Assembly (NCBI GenBank): GCA_024637295.1 | Contig: JAGXFL010000001.1 | Coordinates: 62,001-126,000, forward strand | Origin: Sulfuricurvum sp. | GTDB taxonomy: Bacteria > Campylobacterota > Campylobacteria > Campylobacterales > Sulfurimonadaceae | Direction of reading: 5' to 3' | Length of the DNA: 64,000 nucleotides | Shown: positions 17,049 through 26,345 of the stretch, in pieces | Layout: each line of letters starts with the position of its first letter | How positions within the stretch are numbered: the first letter of the stretch is position 1 | Made by a program: the position numbers and the translations under genes | Notes under the pieces: generated by a model | What the model saw: only the letters and a program-made list of their open reading frames with translations | Databases searched by the model: none | Told to the model about the DNA's origin: nothing

Positions 17049-19244
17049 CTATTTGTCTAATGTGATAGAGCCAAGCACTTCAAACTTGGCACTGGAATCG
17101 ATTTCAGCGTGAGAGAGAACGATGATGTCGAGATTGAAACGCTCATAGATCTCTGCTAACGGTCGGCGTAGTTTTGGATCGACGATGATGATGATGGGTG
17201 ATACCCCTTTTTGTAGAAGTTCACTGGCTTTGGTACTGGTTGCTTGTATGAGACCGTTGATCTCTCCGACATTGAGCATGAGTTGTTTGACTCCGTCAAA
17301 TTCCTGCGATTTTTCAAGCAAACGCTGTTCGCTCATGGCGTCAAAGGTCAGCAGTTTGATAATTCCATCTGCACCGGTGTAGGCTTGCGTGATGATACGG
17401 GAGAGTTTTGCCCGTACGTGTTCGGTGATGACATCCACACTTTTGGTGTATTCGGCTACATCGGCGATCGTCTCGAGAATAGTAATCATGTCTTTGAGAG
17501 GGACACGTTCGTGTAAAAGTGCTTTGAAGACACGTTGGATCAGCCCGATATTGGCGACTTTGAGCAAGTCGTCAACCACCACCGGATAATCGTTTTTGAT
17601 CTTATCGATGAGGATTTGGGTCTCTTGACGGGTGAGCAGCTCTTCAGCGTGTTTCTTGATCAGTTCACTCATGTGTGTGGAGATGACCGTTGCAGGGTCA
17701 ACAACCGTATAGCCATTGATGATCGCATCTTCTTTCATCTCAGGGGCGATCCAAAATGCATCGAGTCCAAATGCTGGCTCTTTGGTAGGTTCTCCCCCCT
17801 CAAGCTCTCCGATGGCCATCCCACTGTCCATAGCGAGATAACGGTCGGGCTGGATGATACCATCACCTATGGAGACCCCTTTGAGTAGAATCGAGTATTG
17901 ATTGGGTTTAAGATGCAGATTGTCCCGAATACGCACTTGCGGCATCAAAAATCCGAAATCAGAGGCGATCTTACGGCGCATCGAGCGGATACGTTCTAAC
18001 AGGTCTCCCCCTTGTGAGCCGTCTGCAAGACGGATGAGCTGATATCCAAGAGTCAGCTCAAGCATCTCGATTTTGAGGATGTCTTCGAGGGCCGCTTCCT
18101 CTTCTTTGGCAACTTCTTCACTGGATTTTTTGCGAGGAGCTGATGACGTTGCAGATCCAGGAACTTCTGAGTCAGCATTTCCGACACCTGATGAACCCGA
18201 TTCCCCTATGGATTTGGACGCTGTGAGGACAAAATCCCCGATCTCAAATTTATAAAGTGCGTATCCAAGACCCAAAAAGACCAAACCGACAAACCCCATA
18301 GACAGCGTAGGCAGACCGGGAACGGCGGCAAACATCATCATGATGACCCCTACGATGATCATGACCTTGGCATTTCCCATGAGCTGTTTGATACTGCCCT
18401 CAGCAAAGTTGCCTTCATCGTTGGAAGCACGGGTGATCATAATACCCGTTGCTGTGGAGATGATCAAAGCGGGGATTTGAGAAACCAGACCATCCCCGAT
18501 GGTGAGGATGGTGAAGGTTTCCGCACTGGCCGTCGCGGTGAGATCAAATTGAAAAATACCGATGAGAAAACCGCCGATGATGTTGATTGTGGTGATGATG
18601 ATCCCCGCAATCGCATCCCCTTTGATAAACTTGCCCGATCCGTCCATAGCACCGTAAAAGTTGGCATCTTGCAAGATCTCGGCACGGCGGCGTTTGGCTT
18701 CCGCTTCTTCGATAAGACCGCTATTAAGGTCGGCATCGATCGCCATTTGCTTACCCGGCATCGCATCGAGGGTGAAACGTGCTGCAACTTCTGCTACGCG
18801 GTTCGAACCCTTCGTGATAACCATGAAGTTGATCAAGACGATGATGCTGAAGATAATGACCCCGATGACAAGATTGCCCTCGGCGACGAACTTTCCAAAA
18901 CTCGTGACGATGTCACTGACAGCCTCGGGTCCCTCATACCCGTGAGAGAGAATCATCCTGGTGGTCGCAATGTTCAAAGAGAGACGGAACAAGGTGATAA
19001 TCAACAAGAGAGTAGGAAACGTTGTCAGATCGGTAGGACGTGGAATGTATAGAGATATGAGTAGGATAAGAATCGAAACCGCGATGACGACAGCCAGAAG
19101 CATATCCAGTATCGCACTTGGAAGCGGGACGATAATGATCGCTAAAATAGCCATAACAAAAACGACCATACTGAGGTCGCGTGATGCAAATATGGCCGAT
19201 AGGATGGTGCTGGCGGTAGGGGCGTTTCTTTTTGCTTTTGCCAA
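17049..19244 (-). CDS. flhA: Flagellar export-gate protein FlhA
   Basis: Inner-membrane component of the flagellar type III export apparatus. Residues 20-340 contain about eight membrane helices, with DLTTFPTLLLIITLFRLSLNIATTR and the conserved FHIPEP-type cytoplasmic loop (FTLDAMPGKQMAIDADLNSG). Residues 380-731 form the cytoplasmic ring domain that docks substrate-chaperone complexes. 731 residues is close to the Campylobacter size. A Gly/Ser-rich linker of about 30 residues (GSSGVGNADSEVPGSATSSA) separates the halves. Next to an Rrf2 gene and rpsO, a gene order seen in related genera. Confidence 0.96.
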   Translation of the reverse strand: MAKAKRNAPTASTILSAIFASRDLSMVVFVMAILAIIIVPLPSAILDMLLAVVIAVSILILLISLYIPRPTDLTTFPTLLLIITLFRLSLNIATTRMILSHGYEGPEAVSDIVTSFGKFVAEGNLVIGVIIFSIIVLINFMVITKGSNRVAEVAARFTLDAMPGKQMAIDADLNSGLIEEAEAKRRRAEILQDANFYGAMDGSGKFIKGDAIAGIIITTINIIGGFLIGIFQFDLTATASAETFTILTIGDGLVSQIPALIISTATGIMITRASNDEGNFAEGSIKQLMGNAKVMIIVGVIMMMFAAVPGLPTLSMGFVGLVFLGLGYALYKFEIGDFVLTASKSIGESGSSGVGNADSEVPGSATSSAPRKKSSEEVAKEEEAALEDILKIEMLELTLGYQLIRLADGSQGGDLLERIRSMRRKIASDFGFLMPQVRIRDNLHLKPNQYSILLKGVSIGDGIIQPDRYLAMDSGMAIGELEGGEPTKEPAFGLDAFWIAPEMKEDAIINGYTVVDPATVISTHMSELIKKHAEELLTRQETQILIDKIKNDYPVVVDDLLKVANIGLIQRVFKALLHERVPLKDMITILETIADVAEYTKSVDVITEHVRAKLSRIITQAYTGADGIIKLLTFDAMSEQRLLEKSQEFDGVKQLMLNVGEINGLIQATSTKASELLQKGVSPIIIIVDPKLRRPLAEIYERFNLDIIVLSHAEIDSSAKFEVLGSITLDK

Positions 19245-19247
19245 GCG

Positions 19248-19652
19248 TTACTCTTCTAAAATGGCTTCAAGGGTGAGGATACCTAAAAAAGCATCCACTT
19301 TTCCCTGTAATCGGTTCAAAAAAGGCCACAATCCGCATGTCATTGCTTGATTGGAGGGGCAACTCTCTTTGGATGGAGCACAGTTAAACACGGCGGGCAT
19401 TTTGCCTTCGGCAGCTTCCATCACATCGAGCATAGTGATCTCGCTGGTCTTGCGTGCCAGTTCAAACCCGCCGTTGACCCCTTTGAACGATTTCAAAATC
19501 CCTTTTCGAGCCAACGATTGGAGGATCTTTGCCAAAAAACTTTTGGAGATATCGAGTTCACGCGATAAGGTATCTACATCCAGTGGTTTTTGCGCTCTGG
19601 CTAAAGCGATCAGTGACAACAAAGCATATTCGCTGGCTTTTGTCATCAACAT
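19248..19652 (-). CDS. Rrf2-family regulator with candidate Fe-S cysteines
   Basis: Winged-helix DNA-binding regulator. Residues 1-80 show the Rrf2 helix-turn-helix (YALLSLIALA...LSRELDISKSFLAKILQSLARKGIL) and the wing GVNGGFELAR. Three cysteines at 91, 98 and 106 (spacing CX6CX7C) match the cluster-binding loop of IscR/NsrR-type sensors, so it probably senses Fe-S status, NO or redox state. ATG 19652 is preceded by AGGAGG at good distance. A TATAAT box on the minus strand (19686-19691) is its likely promoter. The flhA start follows 3 bp after its stop. Confidence 0.87.
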   Translation of the reverse strand: MLMTKASEYALLSLIALARAQKPLDVDTLSRELDISKSFLAKILQSLARKGILKSFKGVNGGFELARKTSEITMLDVMEAAEGKMPAVFNCAPSKESCPSNQAMTCGLWPFLNRLQGKVDAFLGILTLEAILEE

Positions 19653-19685
19653 CGCTTAACCTCCTGAACTTCTTTTATAAAGGCT

Positions 19686-19691
19686 ATTATA
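19686..19691 (-). promoter_or_regulatory. -10 box of the Rrf2-flhA transcript
   Basis: TATAAT read on the minus strand, 34 bp before the Rrf2 start. No clear -35, as usual in this phylum. Because Rrf2 regulators commonly bind their own promoter, flhA downstream could come under the same control. Confidence 0.5.
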
Positions 19692-19751
19692 GCTAAAAAC
19701 TATTAGAGGTTACTGTCTGAGGTATTTATAGTAATTCAAGAGTTTTTTGGC

Positions 19752-19757
19752 TATAAT
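19752..19757 (+). promoter_or_regulatory. -10 box of rpsO
   Basis: TATAAT at 19752-19757, 60 bp before the rpsO ATG, in the divergent region between the Rrf2 gene and rpsO. The roughly 55-nt leader leaves room for autogenous control by S15, which is known in other bacteria, but I see no specific pseudoknot. Confidence 0.55.
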
Positions 19758-19817
19758 TCCGACCTGCTTTGAGAAAATTATTTTTCAAGTAAATTTACTA
19801 CCCATCAGGAGGCTATT

Positions 19818-20093
19818 ATGGCTTTAGATACGGCTAAAAAAATGGAAATCATTAAACAGTACCAACGTACTGAAGGTGACACTGGTTCAAGTGAAGTACA
19901 AATCGCACTTCTTTCAACTCGTATTGCTGAATTGACTGAGCACCTTAAAACATTCAAAAAAGATCACTCTTCACGTTTGGGTCTTTTGAAATTGGTTGGA
20001 CAGCGTCGTCGTTTGATGCGTTATTTGAAGCGTACAAACCGTGCGAGCTACAACAAGCTAATTGCTGAGCTTAACATCCGCGACAACATCTAA
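19818..20093 (+). CDS. rpsO: 30S ribosomal protein S15
   Basis: Primary-binding protein of the 30S platform that contacts helices 20-22 of 16S rRNA. The 91-residue sequence carries the family pattern [22 protein letters not shown], the [19 protein letters not shown] motif and the [10 protein letters not shown] ending. A strong AGGAGG ribosome-binding site precedes the ATG. Followed by a Rho-independent terminator. Confidence 0.97.
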   Translation: MALDTAKKMEIIKQYQRTEGDTGSSEVQIALLSTRIAELTEHLKTFKKDHSSRLGLLKLVGQRRRLMRYLKRTNRASYNKLIAELNIRDNI

Positions 20094-20108
20094 TTTTCTT
20101 TCGCAGTC

Positions 20109-20135
20109 ACTGCCTCTTTTGGGGCAGTTTTCTTT
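20109..20135 (+). terminator. Rho-independent terminator after rpsO
   Basis: Stem ACTGCCTC (20109-20116), loop TTTT, stem GGGGCAGT (20121-20128) with one T-G pair, followed by TTTCTTT. It lies 16 bp after the rpsO stop codon. Confidence 0.85.
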
Positions 20136-20233
20136 ACTCAATTCTTTCTGTACATTCCTATCATCATCTTTATGTATTTTTTACGTAATCACTGTAAAAT
20201 CTATTCTAATATCAAAATTAGGCAGGACAATCG

Positions 20234-20719
20234 ATGAAAACATTTTGGATAACACTTTTTTTATCACTTTCACTTTTCGCAGGAGATATTGTCACCTATA
20301 AACAAATGTCTTTGGAACTTGCCACCCGCATTGCTCAAGATGCGTTAACGACATGCCGTGACCGAGGTTATCAGGTCAGTGCTGTTGTGGTTGATCGCAG
20401 CGGTAATATGCAAGTTGCCCTGCGTGATGTGTATGCCAGCCGTTTTACGACAGAAATCGCACAGCGAAAAGCCAATGCTGTTATCATGTCTGGCACAGAC
20501 AGCGGAAGCCTTCGTAAAAATCGTGAAGACATTCGTCAAGAACTTAACCATATTAATGGCCTGATTGTGATGGAGGGAGCACTTCCGGTTCTTTCAAACG
20601 GCATATTACTGGGAGCCATAGGTGTCAGCGGAGCACCAGGAGGGGACAAAGATGCAGCATGTGCAGCCGTTGCTCTCAAGGGAGTCGAAGAGCGGCTTAT
20701 TTTTGCAAGCGACGAATAA
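20234..20719 (+). CDS. Secreted GlcG/HbpS-family (DUF336) haem-binding-like protein
   Basis: Periplasmic protein. Signal peptide MKTFWITLFLSLSLFAGD is followed by a single GlcG/HbpS domain: MSLELATRIAQDALTTCRDRGYQVSAV, then VVDRSGNMQVALRDVYAS and the C-terminal LGAIGVSGAPGGDKDAACA. Homologues bind haem or cobalamin-like ligands or act as accessory domains in small-molecule sensing; the ligand here is unknown. It stands alone between rpsO and the convergent EAL/HDOD gene. Confidence 0.82.
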   Translation: MKTFWITLFLSLSLFAGDIVTYKQMSLELATRIAQDALTTCRDRGYQVSAVVVDRSGNMQVALRDVYASRFTTEIAQRKANAVIMSGTDSGSLRKNREDIRQELNHINGLIVMEGALPVLSNGILLGAIGVSGAPGGDKDAACAAVALKGVEERLIFASDE

Positions 20720-20731
20720 TCGCGATAACGC

Positions 20732-21946
20732 TTATATCTTATTTTTATCGATCTCTATTCCGCCGCACTCAAGCGTATTGACCAGATCGGTCGTGTAGAG
20801 TTTGTCGAAATTGGCGATCATGATTTTTCTCAGGTACTCTTTTTCCGCTTGCTCCGCTCTCATCAAACTTCCCGCAAAGATCCCTTTTTTCTCTAAAATC
20901 AAAGCAGTGATATCACTGTCCATCTGGATGTGGGTCATAAGCTCTTTGACATTGGTCTCAAAGATGGAGCCAAGCAGAGAGAACATCCCTGCCAAATAGG
21001 CTTTGTCTTTGTTTTTAGGTGCTGCTTCAGCTTCCATCCTTTCGGCTCTTTTGATCGCAAGTTCGAGCAGTGTTTTAGACGCAGGATTACGTGAAAGTTC
21101 CGAATACAAATAGACCATTAGCCATCGCAACAGCTTTTGTCGCCCCATGAGGTTAATGACTTGTGTCAATGATTCGACTTTTGTATTGAGCTTTTCAGTG
21201 TTATTGAAAAACTGGATAAGTTTGAAGGAAAGATCAGCTTGTTGCTTCAAAAAAAGTTCGAGATGCTCATTGGCGGTGTTGTCCTCTTTGATGATCTTTA
21301 TGAGTTGAAGAATGATAAATTGGGCAGCTTCTTTGGGTCCGACGATCTCGATGACAGAAGGACGGTCAAGATAGTATCCTTGAAAGAGCTGAAATCCAAG
21401 TTCTTGATATTTTTTATAATCTTCTTTGGTCTCAATATTTTGAGCCAGCAGTTGGATACGTGTCCCTTCAAGTTTTTTCATCACTTTTTCGAGATTTTCA
21501 GGTTCAGAGAGAGCCACATCCATTTTGATGATATCGATAAAATTGAACAACCGCACAAATTTGTTAATCATCTCGGCACTGGAATCAAAACGTTCTAACG
21601 AGAGCATAAACCCTCTTTTTTTGTACTGTATGATCTTATTGATGATGTTGTCATTGAGTTTGATGTCTTCGTGGATATTGAGGACAAACCGATCTTTATC
21701 CAGAATATCCAAAATCCCTTTGGTGAGGACATGCTCGTCAATATTGATAAATCCAAGACTGCGTTTACCCAGCAGCTTATCGAGTTCGGGACTGGTAATG
21801 GAACTCATGATAAGTTGGGATGTCCCTTTGACGCTGTCTGAGAGACTTGTATCCCTGTTGGAACTGTCTTTAAAAAGGAGTTCGTAGGCAAAAACTTCGT
21901 TTTTCCTATTGAAAATTTTTTGTATTGAGAGACGTATAATATTCAT
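20732..21946 (-). CDS. EAL (degenerate) plus HDOD signalling protein, YuxH type
   Basis: Cytoplasmic signalling protein with an N-terminal EAL-like domain (residues 1-200) and a C-terminal HDOD domain (about 205-400). The EAL motif reads YELLFKD, and the catalytic Glu/Asp sets of active c-di-GMP phosphodiesterases are mostly missing, so it probably binds rather than cleaves its ligand. The HDOD part shows LMGRQKLLRWLMVYLYSEL, typical of the family. 404 residues and this layout match YuxH-like proteins found next to chemotaxis or flagellar genes. AAGGATGAG precedes the start. Confidence 0.83.
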   Translation of the reverse strand: MNIIRLSIQKIFNRKNEVFAYELLFKDSSNRDTSLSDSVKGTSQLIMSSITSPELDKLLGKRSLGFINIDEHVLTKGILDILDKDRFVLNIHEDIKLNDNIINKIIQYKKRGFMLSLERFDSSAEMINKFVRLFNFIDIIKMDVALSEPENLEKVMKKLEGTRIQLLAQNIETKEDYKKYQELGFQLFQGYYLDRPSVIEIVGPKEAAQFIILQLIKIIKEDNTANEHLELFLKQQADLSFKLIQFFNNTEKLNTKVESLTQVINLMGRQKLLRWLMVYLYSELSRNPASKTLLELAIKRAERMEAEAAPKNKDKAYLAGMFSLLGSIFETNVKELMTHIQMDSDITALILEKKGIFAGSLMRAEQAEKEYLRKIMIANFDKLYTTDLVNTLECGGIEIDKNKI

Positions 21947-22015
21947 AACTCATCCTTCATAATAGGGATTATGGCATAAGTTATGATGATATTACTTGAA
22001 AAATTTGACTTTTAT

Positions 22016-22357
22016 TCACGCATTGTGATGATAATGGTCCAATACCCGTGTGTACTCTGCATGTATATCCCTAGGAGAGAGTGAACCTGTATACATTTTG
22101 AGTATTTGGTGAACAAACTCAAGCGGATATTCGATGGTCAATCCGGAGTTGCGTATATAGATCGCGTTTAATGTTGCGTACATCGCTTCGTACACTTCCG
22201 GTTCTTCGTTTTTTAGACGGTCGAGATTTTCTTGGGCTTGGATTAATTTAGCATCATTAAACTCTCCACGCTCCTTTGTTGTCTTTCGGTATTGCACATA
22301 GTCTTTGAGGCTTTTTTTGTTCAAGACATAGTCCGTAAACGTTTCGATGAGTGTCAT
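22016..22357 (-). CDS. Hypothetical protein, 113 aa
   Basis: Not recognised. Good ribosome-binding site (AAGGAGCG). The protein is hydrophilic and helical, with YRKTTKERGEFNDAKLIQAQENLDRL and a hydrophobic C-terminal half (YPLEFVHQILKMYTGSLSP); no signal peptide. A TACAAT box read on the minus strand (22391-22396) would give a short leader. It is separated from kdsB upstream by 72 bp and may have its own promoter. Confidence 0.6.
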   Translation of the reverse strand: MTLIETFTDYVLNKKSLKDYVQYRKTTKERGEFNDAKLIQAQENLDRLKNEEPEVYEAMYATLNAIYIRNSGLTIEYPLEFVHQILKMYTGSLSPRDIHAEYTRVLDHYHHNA

Positions 22358-22429
22358 AATCGCTCCTTACAAAAAAATAGTAATGCAATTATTGTACATC
22401 TCATGTGTAGCATGAGTGTAGCAAAACGT

Positions 22430-23149
22430 TTAAATCCCGAAAATCTTTTTTGCTCTTTCTAAATCTTCCACCGTATCGATCCCAAATCCTGCGCTGGCTA
22501 CTTTGACCATCGAGATCTTTTTACCGTGATACAGCGCGCGGAGCTGTTCAAGTTTTTCGATGTCTTCGAGTGGTGCTTCACCAAGGGCACAAAAATCATG
22601 CAAGCTTTTTTTCGTAAATCCATAAATACCGATATGTCCGAAATACGATGCTTCACCACTGCGATTGTAGGGAATCGCGGAGCGTGAGAAATAGATGGCG
22701 TTGTGCTCATCATCGGTAATCACTTTGACCATATTAGGGTCGTTTGCCGATTCGGTGTTGATCGCGTTGTAACAGCTTGCCATCACAAATGGGACATTTT
22801 TGGCTTTGAGAAGATTGAGTCGTTCTAGGAGTTGGGTGAGGACTTCAGTCTCAATAAACGGTTCGTCGGCTTGGACGTTGATGATGAGTTCATCGTCAGG
22901 AATATCGAGAAGTTGTGCGCACTCATTGATACGATCAGTTCCGCTTTTATGGGTGGTAGAGGTAAGGCGCGCTTCGACACCGTGAGCGGCACAGATGTCG
23001 AGGATTTTTTCATCGTCACACGCGACCACGACACGGTCGATGGATTCAACTCTCTTGGCAGTACGGATCACCATCGGTAAACCGCCGATGTCAGCGAGAA
23101 CTTTTTGAGGAAAACGAGTGGAAGCAAGACGGGCTGGTATGATAATCAT
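22430..23149 (-). CDS. kdsB: 3-deoxy-manno-octulosonate cytidylyltransferase
   Basis: Activates Kdo as CMP-Kdo for lipid A / lipopolysaccharide assembly. The start at 23149 gives MIIIPARLASTRFPQKVLADI, the usual KdsB N-terminus; an upstream in-frame Met adds eleven unlikely residues. Further family motifs are THKSGTDRINECAQLL, NVQADEPFIE and GIYGFTKKSLHDFCAL. 239 residues is close to the family's size. It faces the MntA/HepT pair across 177 bp with no visible operator. Confidence 0.95.
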   Translation of the reverse strand: MIIIPARLASTRFPQKVLADIGGLPMVIRTAKRVESIDRVVVACDDEKILDICAAHGVEARLTSTTHKSGTDRINECAQLLDIPDDELIINVQADEPFIETEVLTQLLERLNLLKAKNVPFVMASCYNAINTESANDPNMVKVITDDEHNAIYFSRSAIPYNRSGEASYFGHIGIYGFTKKSLHDFCALGEAPLEDIEKLEQLRALYHGKKISMVKVASAGFGIDTVEDLERAKKIFGI

Positions 23150-23326
23150 GGTTTGACCTAATATAGTGATATAATTAAACAATTATATCCCAAAGGCTGA
23201 AAAATTGGGTGTTTAAGCATTGTAGGATAATTTATATCTGCTTTAGAATTTGGCAGACAGTGTCTGCACAATTGAGTTGGAATCATTGGAAAATGGAAAA
23301 ACTAGATAAGCTTGCAAAGGGTAAAA

Positions 23327-23614
23327 ATGAATAAAAGTTTGATTATCAATTTTTTGAAACAAAATAAAGAGATGATAGAAACCAAATATCATGTAAAACA
23401 AATTGGGCTTTTTGGCAGTTATGTTAAGGGATTGGAAACCGATGAGAGCGATATTGATATTTTGGTAGATATGCCCTCAAGTTTTGATAACTACTATGAT
23501 CTCAAAGAGTTTTTAGAGACAAGTTTACAAAAAAAGGTAGATTTGGGATTGATTGGGACGGTAAGAGAACATCTGAAAGAGAAGATTTTTGGTGAGGTTG
23601 AATATGTCCGATAG
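23327..23614 (+). CDS. mntA: MntA-type minimal nucleotidyltransferase (antitoxin)
   Basis: Antitoxin of the HepT/MntA (HEPN-MNT) system, which in studied cases transfers AMP onto a tyrosine of HepT and thereby silences it. The nucleotidyltransferase signature GSX10DXD is present: Gly30-Ser31 and Asp42, Asp44 in GLFGSYVKGLETDESDIDIL. ATG 23327 is chosen over an upstream TTG because AAAGGG is well placed. 95 residues, typical. Its stop overlaps the HepT gene by 11 bp. Confidence 0.88.
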   Translation: MNKSLIINFLKQNKEMIETKYHVKQIGLFGSYVKGLETDESDIDILVDMPSSFDNYYDLKEFLETSLQKKVDLGLIGTVREHLKEKIFGEVEYVR

Positions 23615-24038
23615 AGATCATTCGTTCTATGTTGTCGATATTTTTATCGCTATGAACAAAATAGAGAGATATACCCATAAGTTTGAGAATACGCAAGATT
23701 TCCTCGATAGTGAGTTGGAGTGGGACGGTGCTATTCGAGAGTTGGAAATAATCGGTGAAGCGACAAATTATCTTCTAAAAGCCAATCAGATTGATCCAAC
23801 ATACAGACGAATCGTCGATTTTAGAAATCAAATTATCCATGGCTATTTCGGGATCGATGAAGATATCGTTTTCGATGTGATAAAGAATAAACTGCCACTT
23901 TATTATGACGATCTTTTAGAACTTTCAAAAGTGCAAAATAGTGATATTTTAGAAGCGATTAATGCATCAAAAAAAGAAAATCTCGGCAATAAAAATGTAC
24001 TTAATTTTTTAAATCAGTTAGTTTTGAAAATACAATGA
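23604..24038 (+). CDS. hepT: HepT-type HEPN ribonuclease toxin
   Basis: Toxin of the HEPN family. The RX4HXY motif is complete: Arg74, His79, Tyr81 in RNQIIHGY; the Tyr is the residue AMPylated by MntA in studied homologues. The body is all-helical (DGAIRELEIIGEATNYLLK). Start at ATG 23604 is preceded by GGTGAGG. The stop codon overlaps the ATG of the following tRNA methyltransferase gene (24035-24038), which is unusual because that gene is a housekeeping type. HEPN toxins cut tRNA or mRNA. Confidence 0.9.
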   Translation: MSDRDHSFYVVDIFIAMNKIERYTHKFENTQDFLDSELEWDGAIRELEIIGEATNYLLKANQIDPTYRRIVDFRNQIIHGYFGIDEDIVFDVIKNKLPLYYDDLLELSKVQNSDILEAINASKKENLGNKNVLNFLNQLVLKIQ

Positions 24039-24730
24039 TCCTTTATCAGCCCGATGGCGGCTACTGTTACAACAGCGATTCGATACTGCTGTACGGATTT
24101 ATCACACAGTTCAATCCCAAAGGACGCATGCTCGATGTGGGTGCTGGATGCGGTATTGTCGGGTTGTTGATAGGGCGTGATTGTGAAGTGCAGCTCGAAG
24201 CGGTTGAAAAACAAAGTATCTATGCCGAATTTTCCAGACGTAATGCGCAGGTAAATGGTATTGATTATGTTTTACATGAGTGTGATTTTTTGGAATATTC
24301 GGACCAAGAGGGATATGACTGGATCGTCTCTAACCCTCCGTTTTATCATGAGGGTTCCGCACGTTCAGAAAATCCGATGATCCATCAAGCCCGTTACAAT
24401 GTTCATTTGCCAATCGATGCATATGCCCAAAAAATAGCGAAACTTTTACGACCGCAGGGTTCTGCGGTCATCTGTTACGATGCACGACAATTTGCGCAAC
24501 TGTGCAGTGCGTTTGAGGCTGTCAAATTAAGAGTGTGTGATGTACAATTCGTCCATTCTAAAAATGATCGTCCCAGTACGTTGGTGATGTTTCGGGTGAA
24601 GAAAAACAGTAAGTCGGCGATGAATGTATGGCCGCCACTTATTACGTTTGAAAACGATGTATACACACCCGCTGTTCAGGCGATCTATGACAAAGCAAAG
24701 GCGCACAGTATCAAATGTCCGATTACATGA
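24035..24730 (+). CDS. tRNA1(Val) adenine-37 N6-methyltransferase-like (TrmN6/YfiC)
   Basis: SAM-dependent N6-adenine methyltransferase. It starts MILYQPDGGYCYNSDSILL, the substrate-side motif of TrmN6, and has the SAM motif MLDVGAGCGIVGLLIG and the catalytic SNPPFYHEG. 231 residues matches the family. In Escherichia coli the enzyme acts on A37 of tRNA1(Val); the target here is inferred only. It overlaps the HepT gene by 4 bp and the YkgJ gene by 16 bp. Confidence 0.87.
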   Translation: MILYQPDGGYCYNSDSILLYGFITQFNPKGRMLDVGAGCGIVGLLIGRDCEVQLEAVEKQSIYAEFSRRNAQVNGIDYVLHECDFLEYSDQEGYDWIVSNPPFYHEGSARSENPMIHQARYNVHLPIDAYAQKIAKLLRPQGSAVICYDARQFAQLCSAFEAVKLRVCDVQFVHSKNDRPSTLVMFRVKKNSKSAMNVWPPLITFENDVYTPAVQAIYDKAKAHSIKCPIT

Positions 24731-25092
24731 CACAAGAAGGTTTTAGCTACGCATTTGATCCATCCGCGTGTGCCTCGTGCGGAGGGAATTGCTGTACGGG
24801 TGAGAGTGGTTATATCTTTGTCTCCGTAACGGAAATAGCCGGTATTGCCAAATTACTGGAGATGGATGAGAGTGAGTTCCGACGTACCTATCTGCGTAAA
24901 GAGGGATTTCGGTTTTCGCTCAAAGAAAAAATAGTAAACGGTTCCCATGACTGCGTCTTTTTTGACCGTAAAGCCAATGGGTGCAGTATCTACCAAGCGC
25001 GACCGCTTCAGTGCCGAACGTTCCCGTTTTGGGATTATTTTCGTCACCGAGTCGATGAACTAAAGCAGGAATGCCCAGGGATAATCGGATGA
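24715..25092 (+). CDS. YkgJ-family cysteine-cluster protein
   Basis: Small protein of the YkgJ family (zinc- or iron-chelating). Eight cysteines in pairs are the visible feature: CASCGGNCC near residue 19, then DCVFFD, GCSIY and LQCRTFPFW, and a last ECPG. The family binds metal and is often linked to redox or metal-homeostasis genes, but its biochemical role is unclear. Overlaps both neighbours, being part of a four-gene overlapping operon with the TPR protein and trpC. Confidence 0.87.
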   Translation: MSDYMTQEGFSYAFDPSACASCGGNCCTGESGYIFVSVTEIAGIAKLLEMDESEFRRTYLRKEGFRFSLKEKIVNGSHDCVFFDRKANGCSIYQARPLQCRTFPFWDYFRHRVDELKQECPGIIG

Positions 25093-26345
25093 ATAAATAT
25101 CTATTGATTTTAGCAACGTTTACACTGATGGCGTACGGGGGTGCTCGGGCTAAATTGCCGATTGAAATAAGCGATGAGACCTATATTCTAGCGGCAATGG
25201 ATGCACAGGTGCGTCAAAAGCATGAAGTGGCATCCAATTATTTCAAACACCTGTATAAAAAAACAGGACAAAAAGAGTTTTTATACGATTCAATACGTAT
25301 GTATGAATCCCACAAAGATAGTACCGTATTCGCTAATGCCGTACAAGAAGCGCTGAACAATAATCCTGAGGATACGATATTGCAGCGTTTTCATCTGATT
25401 GCACTGCTCAAAGCAGGGAAGTATTCAGAAGCTTCGCTGGAAGCATCCAAGCTCTCTGCACAGACAAAAGAGAGCTCAGACTATTTGTTACATGCGGAAG
25501 CATTATTAAAACTTGGTAACTATGAAGGCGGTTGCCTAGAACTGAACAAAGCGTATGCGATTACTTTTGATGAAGAAACAGCGGAACGAATAGCACTCTT
25601 CATGTATACAAAACTGGGCAAAAAAGCAGAAGCAATCCATTTTTTAAAAGACCATATTAGTGCTCACGGTAATTCGAAACGTATTGGAAAACGGTTGGGG
25701 AGTTTGTATGCGGATAGCGGTTCTTTGGAAGATGCTGCGCAAATTTACGAGTCTACGTATGAACTTGCAAACGATCCTGACGATGCCAAAGAAGCTGTAC
25801 GGATTTATGTGTATCAGCAAAACCTGCCAAAACTAAGTGCCATACTTGAAAAATCAGGGGTGAATGACCCGTTGCTTATAGAGTTGTATGTACGTAATAA
25901 AGAGTTTAAAAAGGCATCCATATTGGCGCGTACGATGTACAAACGTGAAGCCAATCCCCTGTATTTAGCACAAAGCTCTGTATTTACGTATGAAGCAGCC
26001 ACTGATCATAATGACACTCAACTCTTAAAAGAGGTGATTGATGGTTTAACGCAGGCCAATAAAGAGATAGAGGATCCTGTCTATCTCAATTATTTGGGAT
26101 ATTTGATGATCGACCATGATCTGGATGTCAATGAGGGGATGATGTATGTCCAAAAAGCACTGACAAAACAGCCCGAATCGGCATTTTACCTTGATTCTCT
26201 TGCCTGGGGGAATTATAAATTGGGTAAATGTGCTGAAGCAAAACGTTTGATCAAGCAAGTAGAATCGATGATCGGTGCCGAGGAACAGGAAGTCAAAGAC
26301 CATCTTAAAGCAATACAACAGTGTAAAAGTAAGGAAAACAAATGA
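25089..26345 (+). CDS. Periplasmic TPR-repeat protein
   Basis: Starts with a signal peptide ([21 protein letters not shown]) at ATG 25089, which overlaps the YkgJ stop as ATGA. The 418 residues contain tetratricopeptide-like repeats throughout, for instance [32 protein letters not shown] and the C-terminal [21 protein letters not shown] proteins act as scaffolds for protein assembly; no partner is indicated. Its stop overlaps the trpC start (26342-26345). The C-terminal repeats ([19 protein letters not shown]) are the best-preserved. Confidence 0.85.
   Translation: MNKYLLILATFTLMAYGGARAKLPIEISDETYILAAMDAQVRQKHEVASNYFKHLYKKTGQKEFLYDSIRMYESHKDSTVFANAVQEALNNNPEDTILQRFHLIALLKAGKYSEASLEASKLSAQTKESSDYLLHAEALLKLGNYEGGCLELNKAYAITFDEETAERIALFMYTKLGKKAEAIHFLKDHISAHGNSKRIGKRLGSLYADSGSLEDAAQIYESTYELANDPDDAKEAVRIYVYQQNLPKLSAILEKSGVNDPLLIELYVRNKEFKKASILARTMYKREANPLYLAQSSVFTYEAATDHNDTQLLKEVIDGLTQANKEIEDPVYLNYLGYLMIDHDLDVNEGMMYVQKALTKQPESAFYLDSLAWGNYKLGKCAEAKRLIKQVESMIGAEEQEVKDHLKAIQQCKSKENK

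Noticed and set aside
22400-22416. CTCATG/CATGAG hairpin after kdsB as terminator
   Set aside because: Short stem and no T-run in the relevant direction.
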